This document shows, one piece after another, positions 50,556 through 62,899 of a stretch of 64,000 nucleotides of DNA (positions are counted from its first letter, which is position 1; each line of letters begins with the position of its first letter). This stretch comes from Asterias amurensis (taxonomy: Eukaryota; Echinodermata; Asteroidea; Forcipulatida; Asteriidae). Where the stretch lies: assembly GCF_032118995.1 (NCBI RefSeq), contig NC_092650.1, positions 24,872,001 through 24,936,000 of the forward strand. The letters are read 5' to 3'. The notes beneath the pieces are model-generated. The model worked only from the letters and a program-made list of their open reading frames with translations. It was not told the DNA's origin and made no database searches. The position numbers and the translations under genes are program-made.

Positions 50556-51173
50556 ATCGCTTTCGCTTTCGAAAGGGAAAAGTACAAATATTCGGACACT
50601 ATGATAGAAGCTTTCAGAGTGAGCTGTTTTGTACACTTCGGGTTGGTGTAGGTGGGTGTTTCTTGGTGCGAGTGTTTGTTTTTTGTTCCACTCTAAGATG
50701 TTGTGTCTTTTTTTTACTCAATGGTCTTTCTCCCAAAATCAATGGAGCCAAAAACGAGGCTTGGATGACAAAATAGCCTGGCACTTTTCTGTTCATTGAG
50801 AATCGTCGTTCATTGTAACTTAATGCAGGAACGTGACCGAAGTTTTCGAAATAAAGTTTCTGTTTGAACTCGTTTGGAGATACCAGGTATCGATGGTTCC
50901 GTCTGGCTGTATCGGCTTTCGAGGGTGCGGTCATTGCAATGTTGCGTTCACCGCTCTGTCGACATGTCATTGTTTCAGTGTACCTGTGATTCGTTCACAA
51001 AAAAAAACACTCATAAAATAGTTCACATTTCCGCAATAAGAGCTTATATTTGCTTCTCATTATAAAACAGTAAAGCTTCGCAAGAACAAGTTTCGGGATT
51101 GTGTTCAAGTTAGTCCAAATAAAAAGCTAATGTCTTAAGAATATATAGGACCTACCTTAGAGATATATCTATT

Positions 51174-51490
51174 AAGGGCATTGGACACCATTGGTAATTA
51201 CTAAGAATAACTATTAGCGTAAAAACTTACATGGTGACAGCCAAAAGAGAGCTGTTGATAGTATAAACATTGTGAGAATAGGCTCCCTGTGAAGTAACGA
51301 AGAGAAAGAGGTATATTTCTCACTCAAATATAATGTTAGCCATCTGAAAGCATACAAATTTGGACAAATGGGTCCTTTCATTATTTTCTTGCAACTTCGA
51401 TAACCAATTGAGTCCCAATTTTCACAGATTTGTTATTTTATGAATGTCCGGACACACCAAGTGAGAAAATTGGTCTTGGACAGTAAGCTG
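51174..51490 (+). mobile_element. R1-type MITE
   Basis: 'aagggcattggacaccattg' start, 'ctgttgatagtataaacatt' and 'gataaccaattgagtcccaa' inside, right end eroded. Confidence 0.65.
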
Positions 51491-51639
51491 TCCTATGCCC
51501 GAACAATATAGATCTCATGGTTATAAAATATAGAGATCTCTATACTACATGTTTAACACCTGACTATAGAGATGGATTCAATGTCAAGTAGGCCACATGT
51601 ACACATGTAATACGCCATAATAAAGCAGTGGTTAGGTGT

Positions 51640-52101
51640 CTTGCTGGGGACACAAGTGTCATAGTTAGTTATCCTGCTAAAGGACACAAGTGTCACAGTT
51701 AGGTATCTTGCTAAAGGACACAAGTGTCATAGTTAGGTATCCTGCTAAAGGACACAAGTGTCGCAGTTCTAAAGGACACAAGTGTCATAGTGTATCTTGC
51801 TAAAGGACACAAGTGTCATAGTGTATCTTGCTTAAGAACACAAGTGTCATAGTTAGTTATCCTGCTAAAGGACACAAGTGTCATAGTTTGATATCTTGCT
51901 AAAGGACACAAGTTTCATAGTTAGGTATCTTGCTAAAGGACACAAGTGTCACAGTTCTAAAGGACACAAGTGTCGTAGTGTATCTTGCTAAAGAACACAA
52001 GTGTCATAGTTAGGTATCTTGCTAAAGGACACAAGTGTCATAGTTAGGTATCTTGCTAAAGCACACAAGTGTCATAGTTTGATATCTTGCTAAAGGACAC
52101 T
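51640..52101 (+). repeat. Minisatellite, unit about 34 bp with inner palindrome
   Basis: About 14 units of 'ctaaaggacacaagtgtcat' plus 'agttaggtatcttg', some shortened to about 20-25 bp. GACAC-AA-GTGTC in each unit is an inverted pair. Confidence 0.9.
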
Positions 52102-52888
52102 GTGATGACCTGGACTCGAACTCGAACCCTGTTAAAGCACTAGAGCTTGAGTTCGATATGCCAAAAAACGATAGGCTAAAAACAACTTTTAAAAATCTCA
52201 ACCTAAGGTTCTTCCTCTAACAAACATCATAGAATTATTTAATTGTCAAGATTTGATCATTTTGGCTATTTTTTTTTATATTTTTTTTTTACTATTGTGT
52301 ATCTTCTGTTTATTTGCTTTTTAATATCAAGTGATAAGGATATGCCATGAATAATTTGTTAATGTCCAATGTGCATGAAGACAATACGTGGTCTCTAAAC
52401 TAATTTGGTGCAGTCCAAACTTGATAACATGTACATTAATCTAATTTACTTTGTTTATGTTTTCAGATGTCATAATATTTGTTTTTGGAGTGTGTTCTTA
52501 CAACTGCTCCGGAAAGCTTGTTCTTGATCTGGTAACTCTTGGCCAATATTCTCAACATTTCTGTCTGGCTCTTTTTAAAATCAGACGAGCAGAGTTCAAG
52601 CTAAATGTTGTTTTTTGCTTAAAATGAAGAATATCAATTACGCATGTGTATAAGATATTGTAGAATTTTCTTGTAATTATTTTTACCAAAGAGGCCTCAA
52701 TGTGTGTTTTGTGTACTACTGTTGATTATTTAATAAATGCTGCTAATTTATAGCAATAGGAAGAAGGGCCTATAGAATCATGCCCATTTTTAAGTATATG
52801 CTACACTTTATTCAAAATGAATGACAAAATACATGTAATTTTCATGCTTTCTGTTTCTATGTCGAATGTTAATTATTGACTAAAAGGC

Positions 52889-53248
52889 TTAAAAGGGAAG
52901 GTACACGTTTGGTATTTACTCAACACAAATATTAACTTAAAAACTGACTTGGTAACAAGCATCAAGAGCTGTTGATTGTATAAAACATTGTGGGAAACGA
53001 CTCCCTCTGAAGTAACGTAGTTTTTGAGAAAGAGGCAATTTCTCACTAAAGTAATAAAAGACCGCTAGAAGTTTTTTATTCTTATCTGAAAGCACACAAA
53101 TTCGTCCAACAAGGGTGTTTTTTCTTTCATCATTTTCTCGCAACTTCGATGACCAATTGAGCCCAAATTCTTCACAGGCTTGTTAAAAAATGTTATACAC
53201 CAAGTGAGAACACTGGTCTTTGACAGTTACCAAACATGTACCTTCCGA
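52889..53248 (+). mobile_element. TTAA-type MITE, family R2
   Basis: 'ttaaaagggaaggtacacgt' start, 'ccaaacatgtaccttcc' end. The central hairpin is partly lost. Confidence 0.8.
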
Positions 53249-53417
53249 AAAAAAAAATTCAAGCTTGTTCAATTATTGGACTTTTCTTCAAACACGTGCG
53301 CGTACTCCTCGTCAACTGAGTTTTTCGAGTCGGCGGACGATATCGTGCGTTAATGTTTTAAAAGGAACATGACAGCGTCGATGCTGGTTATGTTCAGGGT
53401 CAAATTTGAAAAAGCTG

Positions 53418-53645
53418 CTTAAAGGCACTGGACGCTTTTGGTAATTGTCAAAAAGCAGTATTATTGCTTGGTGTATCTCAACCAATGCATGAAAGTAACA
53501 AATCTGTGAACATCTGGACTCAATTTGTCATCGAAATTGCAAGAGAATGATGAAAGAAGAAAAAAACCAATTCAATGTTGCACAAATTTGTGCGCTTTCA
53601 AAAACCTACAAAATATTAATAGACTTCAGGCCTGAGAGTATTTTG
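53418..53645 (+). mobile_element. R1-type MITE, left half
   Basis: 'aaaggcactggacgcttttg' to 'agacttcaggcctgagagta'; broken in the centre. Confidence 0.65.
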
Positions 53646-54872
53646 GTTCGTGGCAATTGTATCAGTTTTACAAGGGTTACGTAGAGGCTACAAAACTTTG
53701 ATAAAGTTAACAGAATCCTTCACATTGCCACTGTATGATCAGACTTCGAGCCCATCGGTCTCGACACTCCGTTATCGCTAGCAGAGTTTGGAGGGAACCA
53801 TACCGGGTAAAACGCTCTCTGCCACCGGTCTTATCTCGACCCGCAACTGGGTTTAAATACAAACTCTGATAAAACTGGAGTGGGTCTATTTGTGGGGCCC
53901 GATTTAAAGGCAGGGTTTGAGTGTGATTTGAGGTATGGGTTTGGAGGATCATGGGAGGCCTACGTTGATTTCCACCCTGTAAAAACAAATAAGTGACTTC
54001 GGTTCAATCTCGTTTTATTTCAGGCTTTGGTACTGATGTACATCATTTCGTTGTACATGACAATATAATTAGCTAATATTAAATGGTTTTGTGGTTCCAA
54101 TGAGTTGATACATTCGCTTTAACTTACAGCGGGTTCGGGTTGTAGACTGTGGACCAAAACTTCATCATCTATTTCTTTTGGTTATTGGGTCAACTTTTTT
54201 GGACTTCGAGAAGATAACAACAACAAAAAAAACCTAAATAAAATATTTTGATTTTATCTGTGTTAGGCATCATCACACACACAAAAACTTTGAGCAAATT
54301 TATGTTAAGTGTACGGAGTTGTCCGCCAATTGTTAATTTGACTCGCACAAATTTTTGCGAACACGCAAAATCCTACCTTGTCAGCTTCTGAAGTTTCTTC
54401 ATGTTAAACTTTGACTAAACAACGGTGATTTGGGGGAAAAGTTGTTAATTTTTAGACGTCTACCGAAGTGTGAGTGAACTCCGTTCATCAAGCTGATTAT
54501 ATTTGAGCTGATTCAAGTAAATGAACACGTCTTGAGTTCGGGTTCGCTCCGCGTGAAAGCTCAAACGGACTGCCCGACTTCAGGGTGGGGTCCAGCGTTC
54601 CGATCCGTGCGCCAACAGATTCGCCACACTGAGAGGCCTGCATGCTTGGGACAACACTCAAAGAAATTCTGGAATACTTGGCGTAAACTCAACCGGTGTT
54701 TCACTGCAAATAATGGGAAAACCATTTAAGAGGATAAGAATGTCTACCAAGTGTTAGTTTAATGGAAATGAGGTAGTCTTTTCAGCTGTTACAAAAGGAG
54801 TGACAAAACACAACAAGGATTATTAACGCTTCGAGAATTCCATAATATATTGACTGACTTGATTACTATATA

Positions 54873-55005
54873 ATGGGAAATGATTGCACGGGTGGGCCGG
54901 TGGACGAAGCCACCTTAAGAAGCCGTGAAATCGACAAATTTCTCCGGGAGAGTGGCAAGGAGTTCAAGGCTTATTTAAAGAACTGGACGAAGCTTCTTCT
55001 GTTGG
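54873..55005 (+). CDS. Heterotrimeric G-protein alpha subunit, first coding exon (partial gene)
   Basis: ATG at 54873, 44 codons plus one base, donor TTGG|GTAAGG. The peptide begins MGNDCT, which fits the N-myristoylation pattern MGxxx(S/T), with Cys5 as a possible palmitoylation site. It continues LRSREIDKFLRESGKEFK and ends WTKLLLLG. KLLLLG directly precedes the P-loop (AGESGKS) in all G-alpha subunits, and many G-alpha genes have an intron in this place. G-alpha proteins couple receptors to effectors at the plasma membrane. The class is unclear: the myristoylation signal resembles Gi-type, SREID resembles G12/13 or Gv, and the helix is about 4-5 residues longer than usual. No P-loop exon was seen in the remaining 9 kb. 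Confidence 0.82.
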
Positions 55006-55098
55006 GTAAGGAACACATTTTGTGAAAAGTAATTGGATTGTTATAGGCAATCCAACTCTACCAAATTCATTTACTTCCTTCTCTATAGGCCTTGATCT

Positions 55099-56010
55099 TA
55101 AAGGCACTGGACACTATTGGTAATTTCTCAAAATAATTGTTTGCATAAAAACTTCTTTGGGTATACTATAGAGAAAGTACGAGCAATTGATAGTAAACCA
55201 AAGCAAAAACATTGTGAGGAACGGCTCCCTCTGAAGAAAAGTATAGGGTTTTTTTTAGAAAGAGGTTATTTCTAAAAAATACTTCAGGACTTTTAGTCTT
55301 CTGAAAGCACATAAAATTGTGCAATAAAGGTGTTTTCTTCTTTTATTATTCTCTTGCAACTTCGATGACCAATTGATACAAAATTTTGCCCGAGAGATAA
55401 AACAAATACGAAAAAACCAACAGTGTTTCATGACTGCTCTTTTGAAGGTTAGAACTTTCAACACTTTGATATCTAACTATTTCAAAACCAATTTCACTTT
55501 GTTTTTCCGTTTCATTGAAACATTAAATGCTTTTGGTGCGTGACACAAAACACAATGCCCGAATATTCACATAAAACTTACACGGTTTAAATGAACAGGC
55601 AAATGGTTACAAGCTTCCCTTAAAATATTACTTTAGATGCTGTAGTTTTCGGGCATAACAATTTTTTTTACTCCATATATTAACATATGCATAAAATAAC
55701 AACCCTGTGCAAATTTGAACTCAATTGGTCTTCGAAGTTGCGAGATAACTATGAGAGAAAAACACCCTTTTCAAACGAAGTTGTGCGCTTTCAGATGGTT
55801 GATTTCGGGACCTCAAAATCTAATTCTGAGGTCTCGGAATCAAATTCGTGGAAAAAATTACTTCTTTTTTGAAGTAACTACGTTACTTCAGAGGGAGTTG
55901 TTTCTTACGATGTTTTATACTATCAACCTCTCCCCGTTACTCGTTACCAAGTAAGGTTTTATGCTAATAAATATTTGGAGCAATTACCAATAATGTCCAC
56001 AGCCTTTAAA
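55099..56010 (+). mobile_element. R1 left part, R5 fragment and R1 right part in a row
   Basis: 55099-55395 is an R1 copy lacking its right end ('ttaaaggcactggacactat' start). 55523-55680 is an R5 fragment ('cacaatgcccgaatattcac'). 55680-56010 is R1 sequence from 'aacatatgcataaaataaca' to 'attaccaataatgtccacag'. Confidence 0.6.
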
Positions 56011-56689
56011 GCTAATGTACTTCTGACCAAGTTAGTTTGTATTGTAATTAATTTTAGGAGAGGTAATACCAAACGTTTATTTTCCTTTAAATTGTCAGAT
56101 TTTTAAATTCATGTTCAACTTTGATAAGCTATTCCAGGTTACAACAATGTTGATACTATCTTCATTGAAAATTTTGGAAACTATTGTAGTTTAAATAAAT
56201 AGATGTACAGTTAGCACAAATACAAGTATAAAGTATAACGAGTTTAATAGATGGAAAGTACTAGAAAGAATTTGTTTACAAAAGTTATCGTCTCAAAAAA
56301 AAATTCACAAATACCTCAGACAGTTTCGCTATTCCTGTTGTGGAGAGCGCGTCACGTGGGTGTGTATAGACTTTTGTTTATGACCGGTAAAAAGTGTTAA
56401 AAATATGGGCGTGACACGCGAGCTTGCACCTGTGCTTATAAGATATTTTCTTCATTCCTATTGGTCGAGAGCAACGGCCTGGACAGTTGTGCCACATCAC
56501 GCGATACGCACGACGCGCACAGCATTTCCTTATAAGGAGTTGTTTACCCGAGGGCCTTACCATGTCATAGCTGGAGGGGGTGTTGTATTGAAAGAATAGC
56601 TGAACAATTGTAATTGTTGCATTTATTTTATTTTTGGACCAAAAAGTGTTGATTTTTTTGACCAAAAAGGTATTTATGAATGGGAATCA

Positions 56690-56822
56690 AAGTGTGTTGA
56701 ATCGGTTTTCAACTAGTGGTTTAAACCCGCCGAGGCCTGGTTCTTGATAATTTACCTCGAATTCGTCTCGTTTAAGTTATTAAACCACTAGTTGAAAACC
56801 TCTTCACCACACATTGATTCCC
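56690..56822. repeat. Inverted-repeat element
   Basis: 'gaatcaaagtgtgttgaatc' with 'ttttcaactagtggtttaa' mirrors 'ttaaaccactagttgaaaac' and 'cacacattgattc'. The loop is GC-richer ('cccgccgaggcctgg'). Confidence 0.8.
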
Positions 56823-57493
56823 TTATTTAAAAATGGTGAATTGTTGGCAAATTAATTTCGTCCCTGTGAAAACAGCTTATTATGACGGTCAATAATGCTT
56901 ACATCACAACATGGCGGCCATTGACCAATAGAATTGCTTGAACGCAATCGAATTAAATTAAAATATGTGACGTCAGTATGGAGAGCCGAATGTAGCTAAA
57001 CTTGTTTTCTTTTCTTTTTTTTCTAATTGGAAGATCGATCACTCAATCAACACAACTGTATTTGTGAATTTATGCAATATAGCTTAGTGTTGGTGGATTA
57101 ATGATGCTCTGAATTGAATCAAGTGCTTGTCGGAACTTCGTGTGTACCTGGGTCAACTCCTAACATGTCATCTACGCGGTCACGATAAGATCACTGAAGC
57201 TGTGCGTATGCTTAAAACTACCTCAACGCTAAGCTCGAAACCGAGGAGAAATCAGTTAACTAAACTATGTTTCAACCCATTCAGCTTTCGAGACAATTTC
57301 TAATTCATTTGCTTCTGTGTGTGCGCAGCCTATATGCTTGCAATTCTCCTGAAGATAACAGAGCATAAGTAATCGAAACGTTGAGTTGTCAATATCGGTT
57401 CTATTCAGAACCAACATAACGCATGGTTCTACCGCAAACCTCACCTAATTAAAGATGTTTCAGATCCTACCTATTATTGCATCATCATTTATT

Positions 57494-57865
57494 TAAAGCC
57501 ATTCAACACTATCGGTAAAAAAAAATATTAAAAGTTCACAGATTTACAAATAACTTACAGGGTTTACAGAAGGTAATAGTGAAAGTCTTCTCTTGAAGTA
57601 ATATTCCATGGAATGCTTTACTTTTTGAGAAAACAGCAAAACAATATAAATTCTTGATATCGAGAATAACGGATTTATAGTAAACACATGCCATGACACG
57701 GCGAAAAACGTGCGGAAACAAGGGTAGGTTTTCCCGTTATTTTGTCCCGAGTCCGATGACCGATTGAGCCTAAATTGTCACAGTCTTGTTATTTTATATT
57801 TAAGTTGAGAAACACGAAGTGTGGGCCTTTGGACAACACTGTTCACTGAAAGTGGCTTTAAATGT
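57494..57865 (-). mobile_element. TTAA-type MITE, family R3
   Basis: 'tttaaagccattcaacacta' start, 'tgaaagtggctttaaa' end. Internal 'gataccgagaa'-like hairpin and 'gatgaccgattgagcctaaa'. Confidence 0.8.
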
Positions 57866-57999
57866 AACTTGTGGTCTGCAGTTTGACAAGGCTCTTTGTA
57901 TGAGAGTGTTTGTTTTTCAATGATTTGAATATATAACATAACATATAGTGCAGGCGGCACTGTGAGGGCGAACAGCAGCACTATAAGACTTGTTGCAAA

Positions 58000-58152
58000 A
58001 TGTTACGCGACGACTTTCCTCGGACCCTCTTCAGCTCCAGCCCGATCAACCGCCGGTTTTCTCGGCCGTATCTTCTCTTATTTATTTTGTTCGGTTTCTT
58101 CATCGTATTTGGTGCTAAAGTGTTGAGTATTTCCATCGTGCATTGGTGCTGA
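58000..58152 (+). CDS. Small ORF with one membrane segment, candidate
   Basis: 50 codons. A short polar, Arg-containing N-terminus (MLRDDFPRTLFSSSPINRRF) is followed by the hydrophobic stretch YLLLFILFGFFIVFGA (24-39). This looks like a type II signal anchor, so it might be the first coding exon of a Golgi-type membrane protein, or a true small protein. The surrounding sequence is not repeat-derived and GC is higher than nearby. No homologue recognised and no obvious donor at the end. Low confidence. Confidence 0.25.
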   Translation: MLRDDFPRTLFSSSPINRRFSRPYLLLFILFGFFIVFGAKVLSISIVHWC

Positions 58153-58689
58153 AAATTGTGTGTATCTATATCCACTGTGTGGTCCATTTTTACTGAAGTG
58201 CTGGGATTCATACGTAAATACTGTGGATTTTTGCTGAATATGGGATGGAAGTTGACGTTGCGACTACAATTTGACACTCGTAACTCAGTCGTGAGTTGTT
58301 GTACGGAATAGCACCCGTTAAGACGGAGCAGTCGACGGTAGGACCGTACTCACTCAGAAGGTGGTAGGACGAGCCGTGTCCGTTCGTTGCATGCAGTCCA
58401 CGCTCACTCTAAAGATTTCAAGGTTTAGTTTCGTTAATGTTGGCATGGAAATAATGTCCTTTATGTATTTGTCTCTCAATGTTTGTTGCCATGTTTCGGC
58501 ATGGAGGGAAAGTTAGTGTTCGGTTTTAGTCAAGGAGATACATTTTATTTGTTCAGATTGTCCTTTTTTATTTTATTTTTTTCAAAAACACAAACTTGTG
58601 CTGATGTTTCTTTCACTAACTGTGTCTATACGAATTAATTTATTGCCTGTGATTTGTGGGAATTTATTGTTGACATAAATATATATTCT

Positions 58690-58880
58690 GAAACGAAACT
58701 ATGGTGTTACACCCCTGAGTTTTTACACTGCCGATTCATGTAATGTCAATGGTGTCAAACCAGATTGGTATCTCCACATTACAAAGTTTAAAACCCTACT
58801 CATTATAAGGGTGTATGGTTCTACGGCAAAACTTAGCTGGTATCTCCACCGTGCAGTTTCAAATCCTACGCAAATGGGCC
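58690..58880 (+). repeat. Degenerate tandem units 'tctccaccrtgcagtttcaaatcctac'
   Basis: Units with 'ggtatctccac' followed by 'aaaccctac' or 'tttcaaatcctacg' recur at about 58770, 58848 and 59190, and singly at 3645 and 11395. Class unknown. Confidence 0.45.
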
Positions 58881-58891
58881 TGTACATGTAG

Positions 58892-59138
58892 CCTGGGCCC
58901 AATTTTATAGAGCTACTAAGCACACAAATTTGCTAAACATGAAATTTCTTCCTTGGTAAAAACAGGATTACCAACCAAATTTCAATTTGTTGCATATTCC
59001 TTGTTACTGGTATTCAGCTGTTGTTTGCCTATCCTGAAAATCACGTTGAAATTTGGTTGGGAATCATGTTTTTATCAAGGAAGAAATTTCATGCTAAGCA
59101 AATTTTTGTACTTAGCAGCTCTATGAAATTGGGCCCTG
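58892..59138. repeat. F-type repeat, full foldback
   Basis: 'gggcccaattttatagagct' start and 'agctctatgaaattgggccc' end are inverted, with 'gctaaacatgaaatttcttc' against 'gaagaaatttcatgctaagc' inside. Confidence 0.75.
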
Positions 59139-60109
59139 GTTACTTCAGACCTTATTTAGAATGTAGGCTATCTCATGCAAAGTTTGTATCTCCATCATGT
59201 ACAGTTCTAAATCCTATGCAAGTCTACATGTACATGTAAATCTACTTCAAACCTATAGGCACAGTTTCAAATTAGAATCCATCATTTTCGACATCATTTG
59301 AAATCTTAATGACAATCCATTATGTCCGACACAGTGTGTTCAACTATCCGTTTGGTCCATCCACCAACTCATCAGATTGCATTCTATGGTTCAAATAATA
59401 AATAACAGTCAAATTTATTGTTAGACGTAATAATACCATTTCGATCATGATGATTATTGATCGTCATAATAATCACAAATACAATACTGGAACTGTTTTT
59501 GTTTTGTTTTTAATTATCAATTGCACGAGCAGTTTATTTATACCAAAACCATTAAATTTTCAAACCTGAAAAAAGGTTTGACCGGAATAATGTTAATCAA
59601 AACAGGAAATTAAAAAAATTAAGTTTTAATTTATCTTCACATTCACGGTTTCCGAAGGTTAATAAAAAAAATCATAATGTTTCAATAGTTTCTGAAAGTT
59701 AATAAATAAATAAAAATAAGAATTCATGTTGTTCTTGATACCGAAAATGCAAGTGAATCCATTCTTGCCATGCACACACGCCGCAAAAAAAAAAATGCGA
59801 GAGGCAGATGTTAATCAATAATTTAACGCATTTCACAGAATTTCTACTCACTTTGTCGTAGTATTATTGTCATCAACGTTTCCCTTTTTCAACTGTTCGT
59901 GTGCAAAGATTAGTGAAGACCCGCAATTTAAGAGTCTAAACATAGTAATGCAGTGACCGTGAATTAGTTGCCCGTTTCTGAGACACGACAGGTTTACAAA
60001 CACTGTCTGACATGTTTACATATTATTTCAGTCAGTCAACCTTTTGGATGTCATCACATTATTTAAATAACCATCCAATTGATACTCGTTTTGTGTTTTA
60101 ACAATACAC

Positions 60110-60330
60110 CGATGTGTAATAGCAATGTATATTAATATACTTAGTACTTTCCCGAGTTCTGTGAGGATTCGAACCCACGAACTTTGCAAATCTATAGCAG
60201 TCGTTGCCCGGTAGGTAGAGGCAGTTCGAAGTAATATTATGCCTGTGATTTATTTTCTTCTGAATCACCAAAGTACTGAGTATACAGTGCTTACACACAG
60301 TAGTGTATCCCCGATGCAAATTTAACGTCT
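60110..60330 (-). mobile_element. SINE-like element, inverted B-box
   Basis: 'aggattcgaacccacgaact' holds the complement of GGGTTCGAATCC. 'gtactgagtatacagtgctt' and 'atccccgatgcaaatttaac' are shared with 23945-24130. Confidence 0.5.
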
Positions 60331-60552
60331 ATTAATATCCAGTTGATACATTCTTAAGAAAATAGAACAATATGAGAACGATACCGGTGTGCCGTCCGCA
60401 ATATTATTGATCATCACGCGGTCACGACGAGCAAAATCACGGTATGTGTTAGTGGCTGCGCAAGCATCAAAATACATCCACGTTAACTCCATCTCCACTG
60501 CTGGCCGATCTACCTTCATACATTTCGCAATATCAATTGTCAGAAGTCGCAT
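60322..60552 (-). CDS. Unrecognised ORF, candidate exon
   Basis: Minus-strand frame with protein-like composition (VEMELTWMYFDACAATNTYR, then DFARRDRVMINNIADGTPV) and a possible donor ACACCG|GTATCG at about 60382. It contrasts with the AT-rich surroundings. No family recognised and no partner exon found. Could be an exon of an unseen gene or a mobile-element remnant. Confidence 0.2.
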   Translation of the reverse strand: MRLLTIDIAKCMKVDRPAVEMELTWMYFDACAATNTYRDFARRDRVMINNIADGTPVSFSYCSIFLRMYQLDINRR

Positions 60553-60819
60553 TATTCACAAATACATACCATTTTCAACATTTTAGCGTCGGCTTTAACA
60601 ATTTAAATTTTGAAGAAGAAACAAACACAACTTCGTTGAGAAACTTTGCTAAAGTACTTCTCCGTGCAGAATATTTATGGTAATTTTTCTTATGGGCTTA
60701 TAATTTTGATAACAAGTCAATTCAAATTGCTCTGTTCGGTAATAACTCACCAAGGTTTGCCTCAACTAGCGTACTAGAAAACGCAACCATGTTGGCAGCA
60801 CAAACCGAGTGTCGTTGAC

Positions 60820-61065
60820 GTGAGTCGGTGGCTGACTTGCGACTTGTCTGTTCCTTGCTCTATGCCTTGACTTAGGGGAAAATGAATTGTGACTTGACTG
60901 GACTTGGCAAAAATTACTTGTGGATTAACTGGACTAGGCAAAAATAACTTGTGAGTTGACTGGACTTGAGCAAAGATGACTTGACCGGAGGAAACAAAAT
61001 AACTTATGACTTGACTTGACTTGAGCAAAGATGGCTTGATTTGACTTGACTTGAGAAGATATTAC
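60820..61065 (+). repeat. Minisatellite of CTTGACT/GGACTTG units
   Basis: About six irregular units of 35-42 bp built on 'gacttgactggacttg' plus 'gcaaaaattac' or 'agcaaagatgac'. Confidence 0.8.
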
Positions 61066-61664
61066 TTAAAATACAACACTATCAAAACCTGAAAACATTC
61101 AACATTGCAGATGTTTTCTCATTTGGGCTTTTTAATCATCATGTTTCTGTTCTCATAAACAACAAAAGCAACAACAACAACAACCGGTAATTGAAGCTTT
61201 TGTTACTGATTTTACGAACACTCGATACATTTTGCTAAATGATCGTCAACCGGTAAGATGGTTGCTATCGCCCATTCTATATCGGCCTATTAAACACACC
61301 GAGTTGGATGAACTTGAAAAGGTTGTTACTTGTTGGGCTAATTTGCAGTAACACGCATAGGGCACCGAACACCTTCGGAATTGTCAATAGACCACTTTTC
61401 TCCCTTGGTATATCCCAACATATGCTTAAAATAACAAACCTGTGAATATTTGGGCTCGATTTGTCGAGGTTGCAAGAGATAATAAAAGAAAACACACCCT
61501 TTGCACAACTTTGTTTGCTTTCCAGATGCACAATAAAATGTTTCAGTTGAATCCTTTTGTTATTAATTGAGTGACAAATTACCTCTTTCTAAAAAAACTA
61601 TACGCTTCTTCAGAGGGAGCCGATGTTTACAGGGTTTTATACCATCTTATATTTATCTTATGTC

Positions 61665-61740
61665 ATACAATAATAATAATAATAATAACAATGCATTATG
61701 AATCAAAGATTCCTCAATGCGCCTAACAATAAAAACTTAA
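61665..61740 (-). mobile_element. LINE/SINE tail with (AAT)n
   Basis: (AAT)n followed by 'caatgcgcctaac', like the tail at 42472-42560. It lies between two parts of an R1 MITE (61350-61652 and 61740-61776), so it probably inserted into that MITE. Confidence 0.55.
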
Positions 61741-62899
61741 AGGCATAAAGACCAAAGGTGTCCAGTGCCTGTAACTATAGTTCAAATATATACAAATAAT
61801 AAAAATGCACCTTCTTGGAAAACCGAAAGAGAGCAGCATTGTAACGCACGTTTGCATCATTGTTGACAATTAAATTTCACTGTTAAACATTATTTTAGGT
61901 TCTAGGTGATTGTCAGCCTAACTGGGGGGCTTAACAACGTTATACAATGTACTTATAGATGCCTAAATGGCTTCAGGCTTGAAGTCTTTTAATGATTAAA
62001 TATGTTGAGTGAGCTGTTGAGAAGTTACATCTTTCTCAAAAACTAAACGCTACTTCAGAGGGGCCGTTTCTCACGATTCATATTAACAGCTCTCCATCGC
62101 TCGTTATACCAAGTCAGTTGATGCTTAACATTATTTTGAATAATCACCAATAGAATCCAGTGCCATTGAATCAGATAACAAATAATATAACCCTAACTCA
62201 GCTCAGGCTGACCCATCTGGGTCAAGCATGATTCGACCACAGAGGAAGGACTATGATTTGACGAAAGGAATAATAATGAAGATAACAGAAGACAGTCACG
62301 TTATTTATTGCTTTTTTGTCTTATATGCTTTAGGATTCAGCTTCGGAGTTTGAGCTGGAAATGTGCCAAAATGCATTATGTGGCGGCAAGCCCCGGATTT
62401 TGGCTACAAACATTATCATACAAACCTACCTGAAATAGACGAATAATCTCAAACCTTTCTTTCTTTCTTCTTCTTTTTTCCCCTTCATTTTCTACATCTT
62501 CTTCTTTTTTGCGGGTTTGGGGTGGGGGCTGTTGTTTTTGTTTTATGGATATATAGGGTAATCCTCGTTAGATACAGTTTAAAAACAAAACAAAATTGTG
62601 ATGTAAGAACAAAAATAGTTAAGATCTTAATATTTATTGCCATCGAAGATGGTAGCACTAATTTTACGAAAACGTTAATGGAAATGTTAATCTATGATTT
62701 GTTTAATCATCAAAATTTAGCTGCTACAAGTCTTCGACAATGATGTGTTTTATTTATCGATTTATTTGCTTTTATTGTCACTAAAAAAAAACAATTTTAA
62801 CAACTCACAACCGCTTTACAAACCGAAGTGTGTGTTGTTGGGTTTTTTTAAAGGCTGAAATGCCCCAAAAGAGCTCCACTAAAATTTTGCTATTTATAC

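Larger units (their letters stand above)
50221..54872. other. Intergenic region SEH1 to G-alpha
   Basis: R1 copy truncated on the right (50255-50555), unique DNA to 51170, R1 (51174-51490), 34-bp minisatellite (51640-52101), AT-rich unique DNA (52100-52890), R2 (52889-53248), partial R1 (53418-53645), then 53700-54870 mostly unique. The last includes a GC-rich stretch (54530-54730) that may be the 5' UTR of the next gene. Confidence 0.5.

Noticed and set aside
51640..52101. CRISPR-like array of regularly spaced near-palindromic repeats
   Set aside because: Units are contiguous with no unique spacers, unit length varies, and the host is an animal; a minisatellite.
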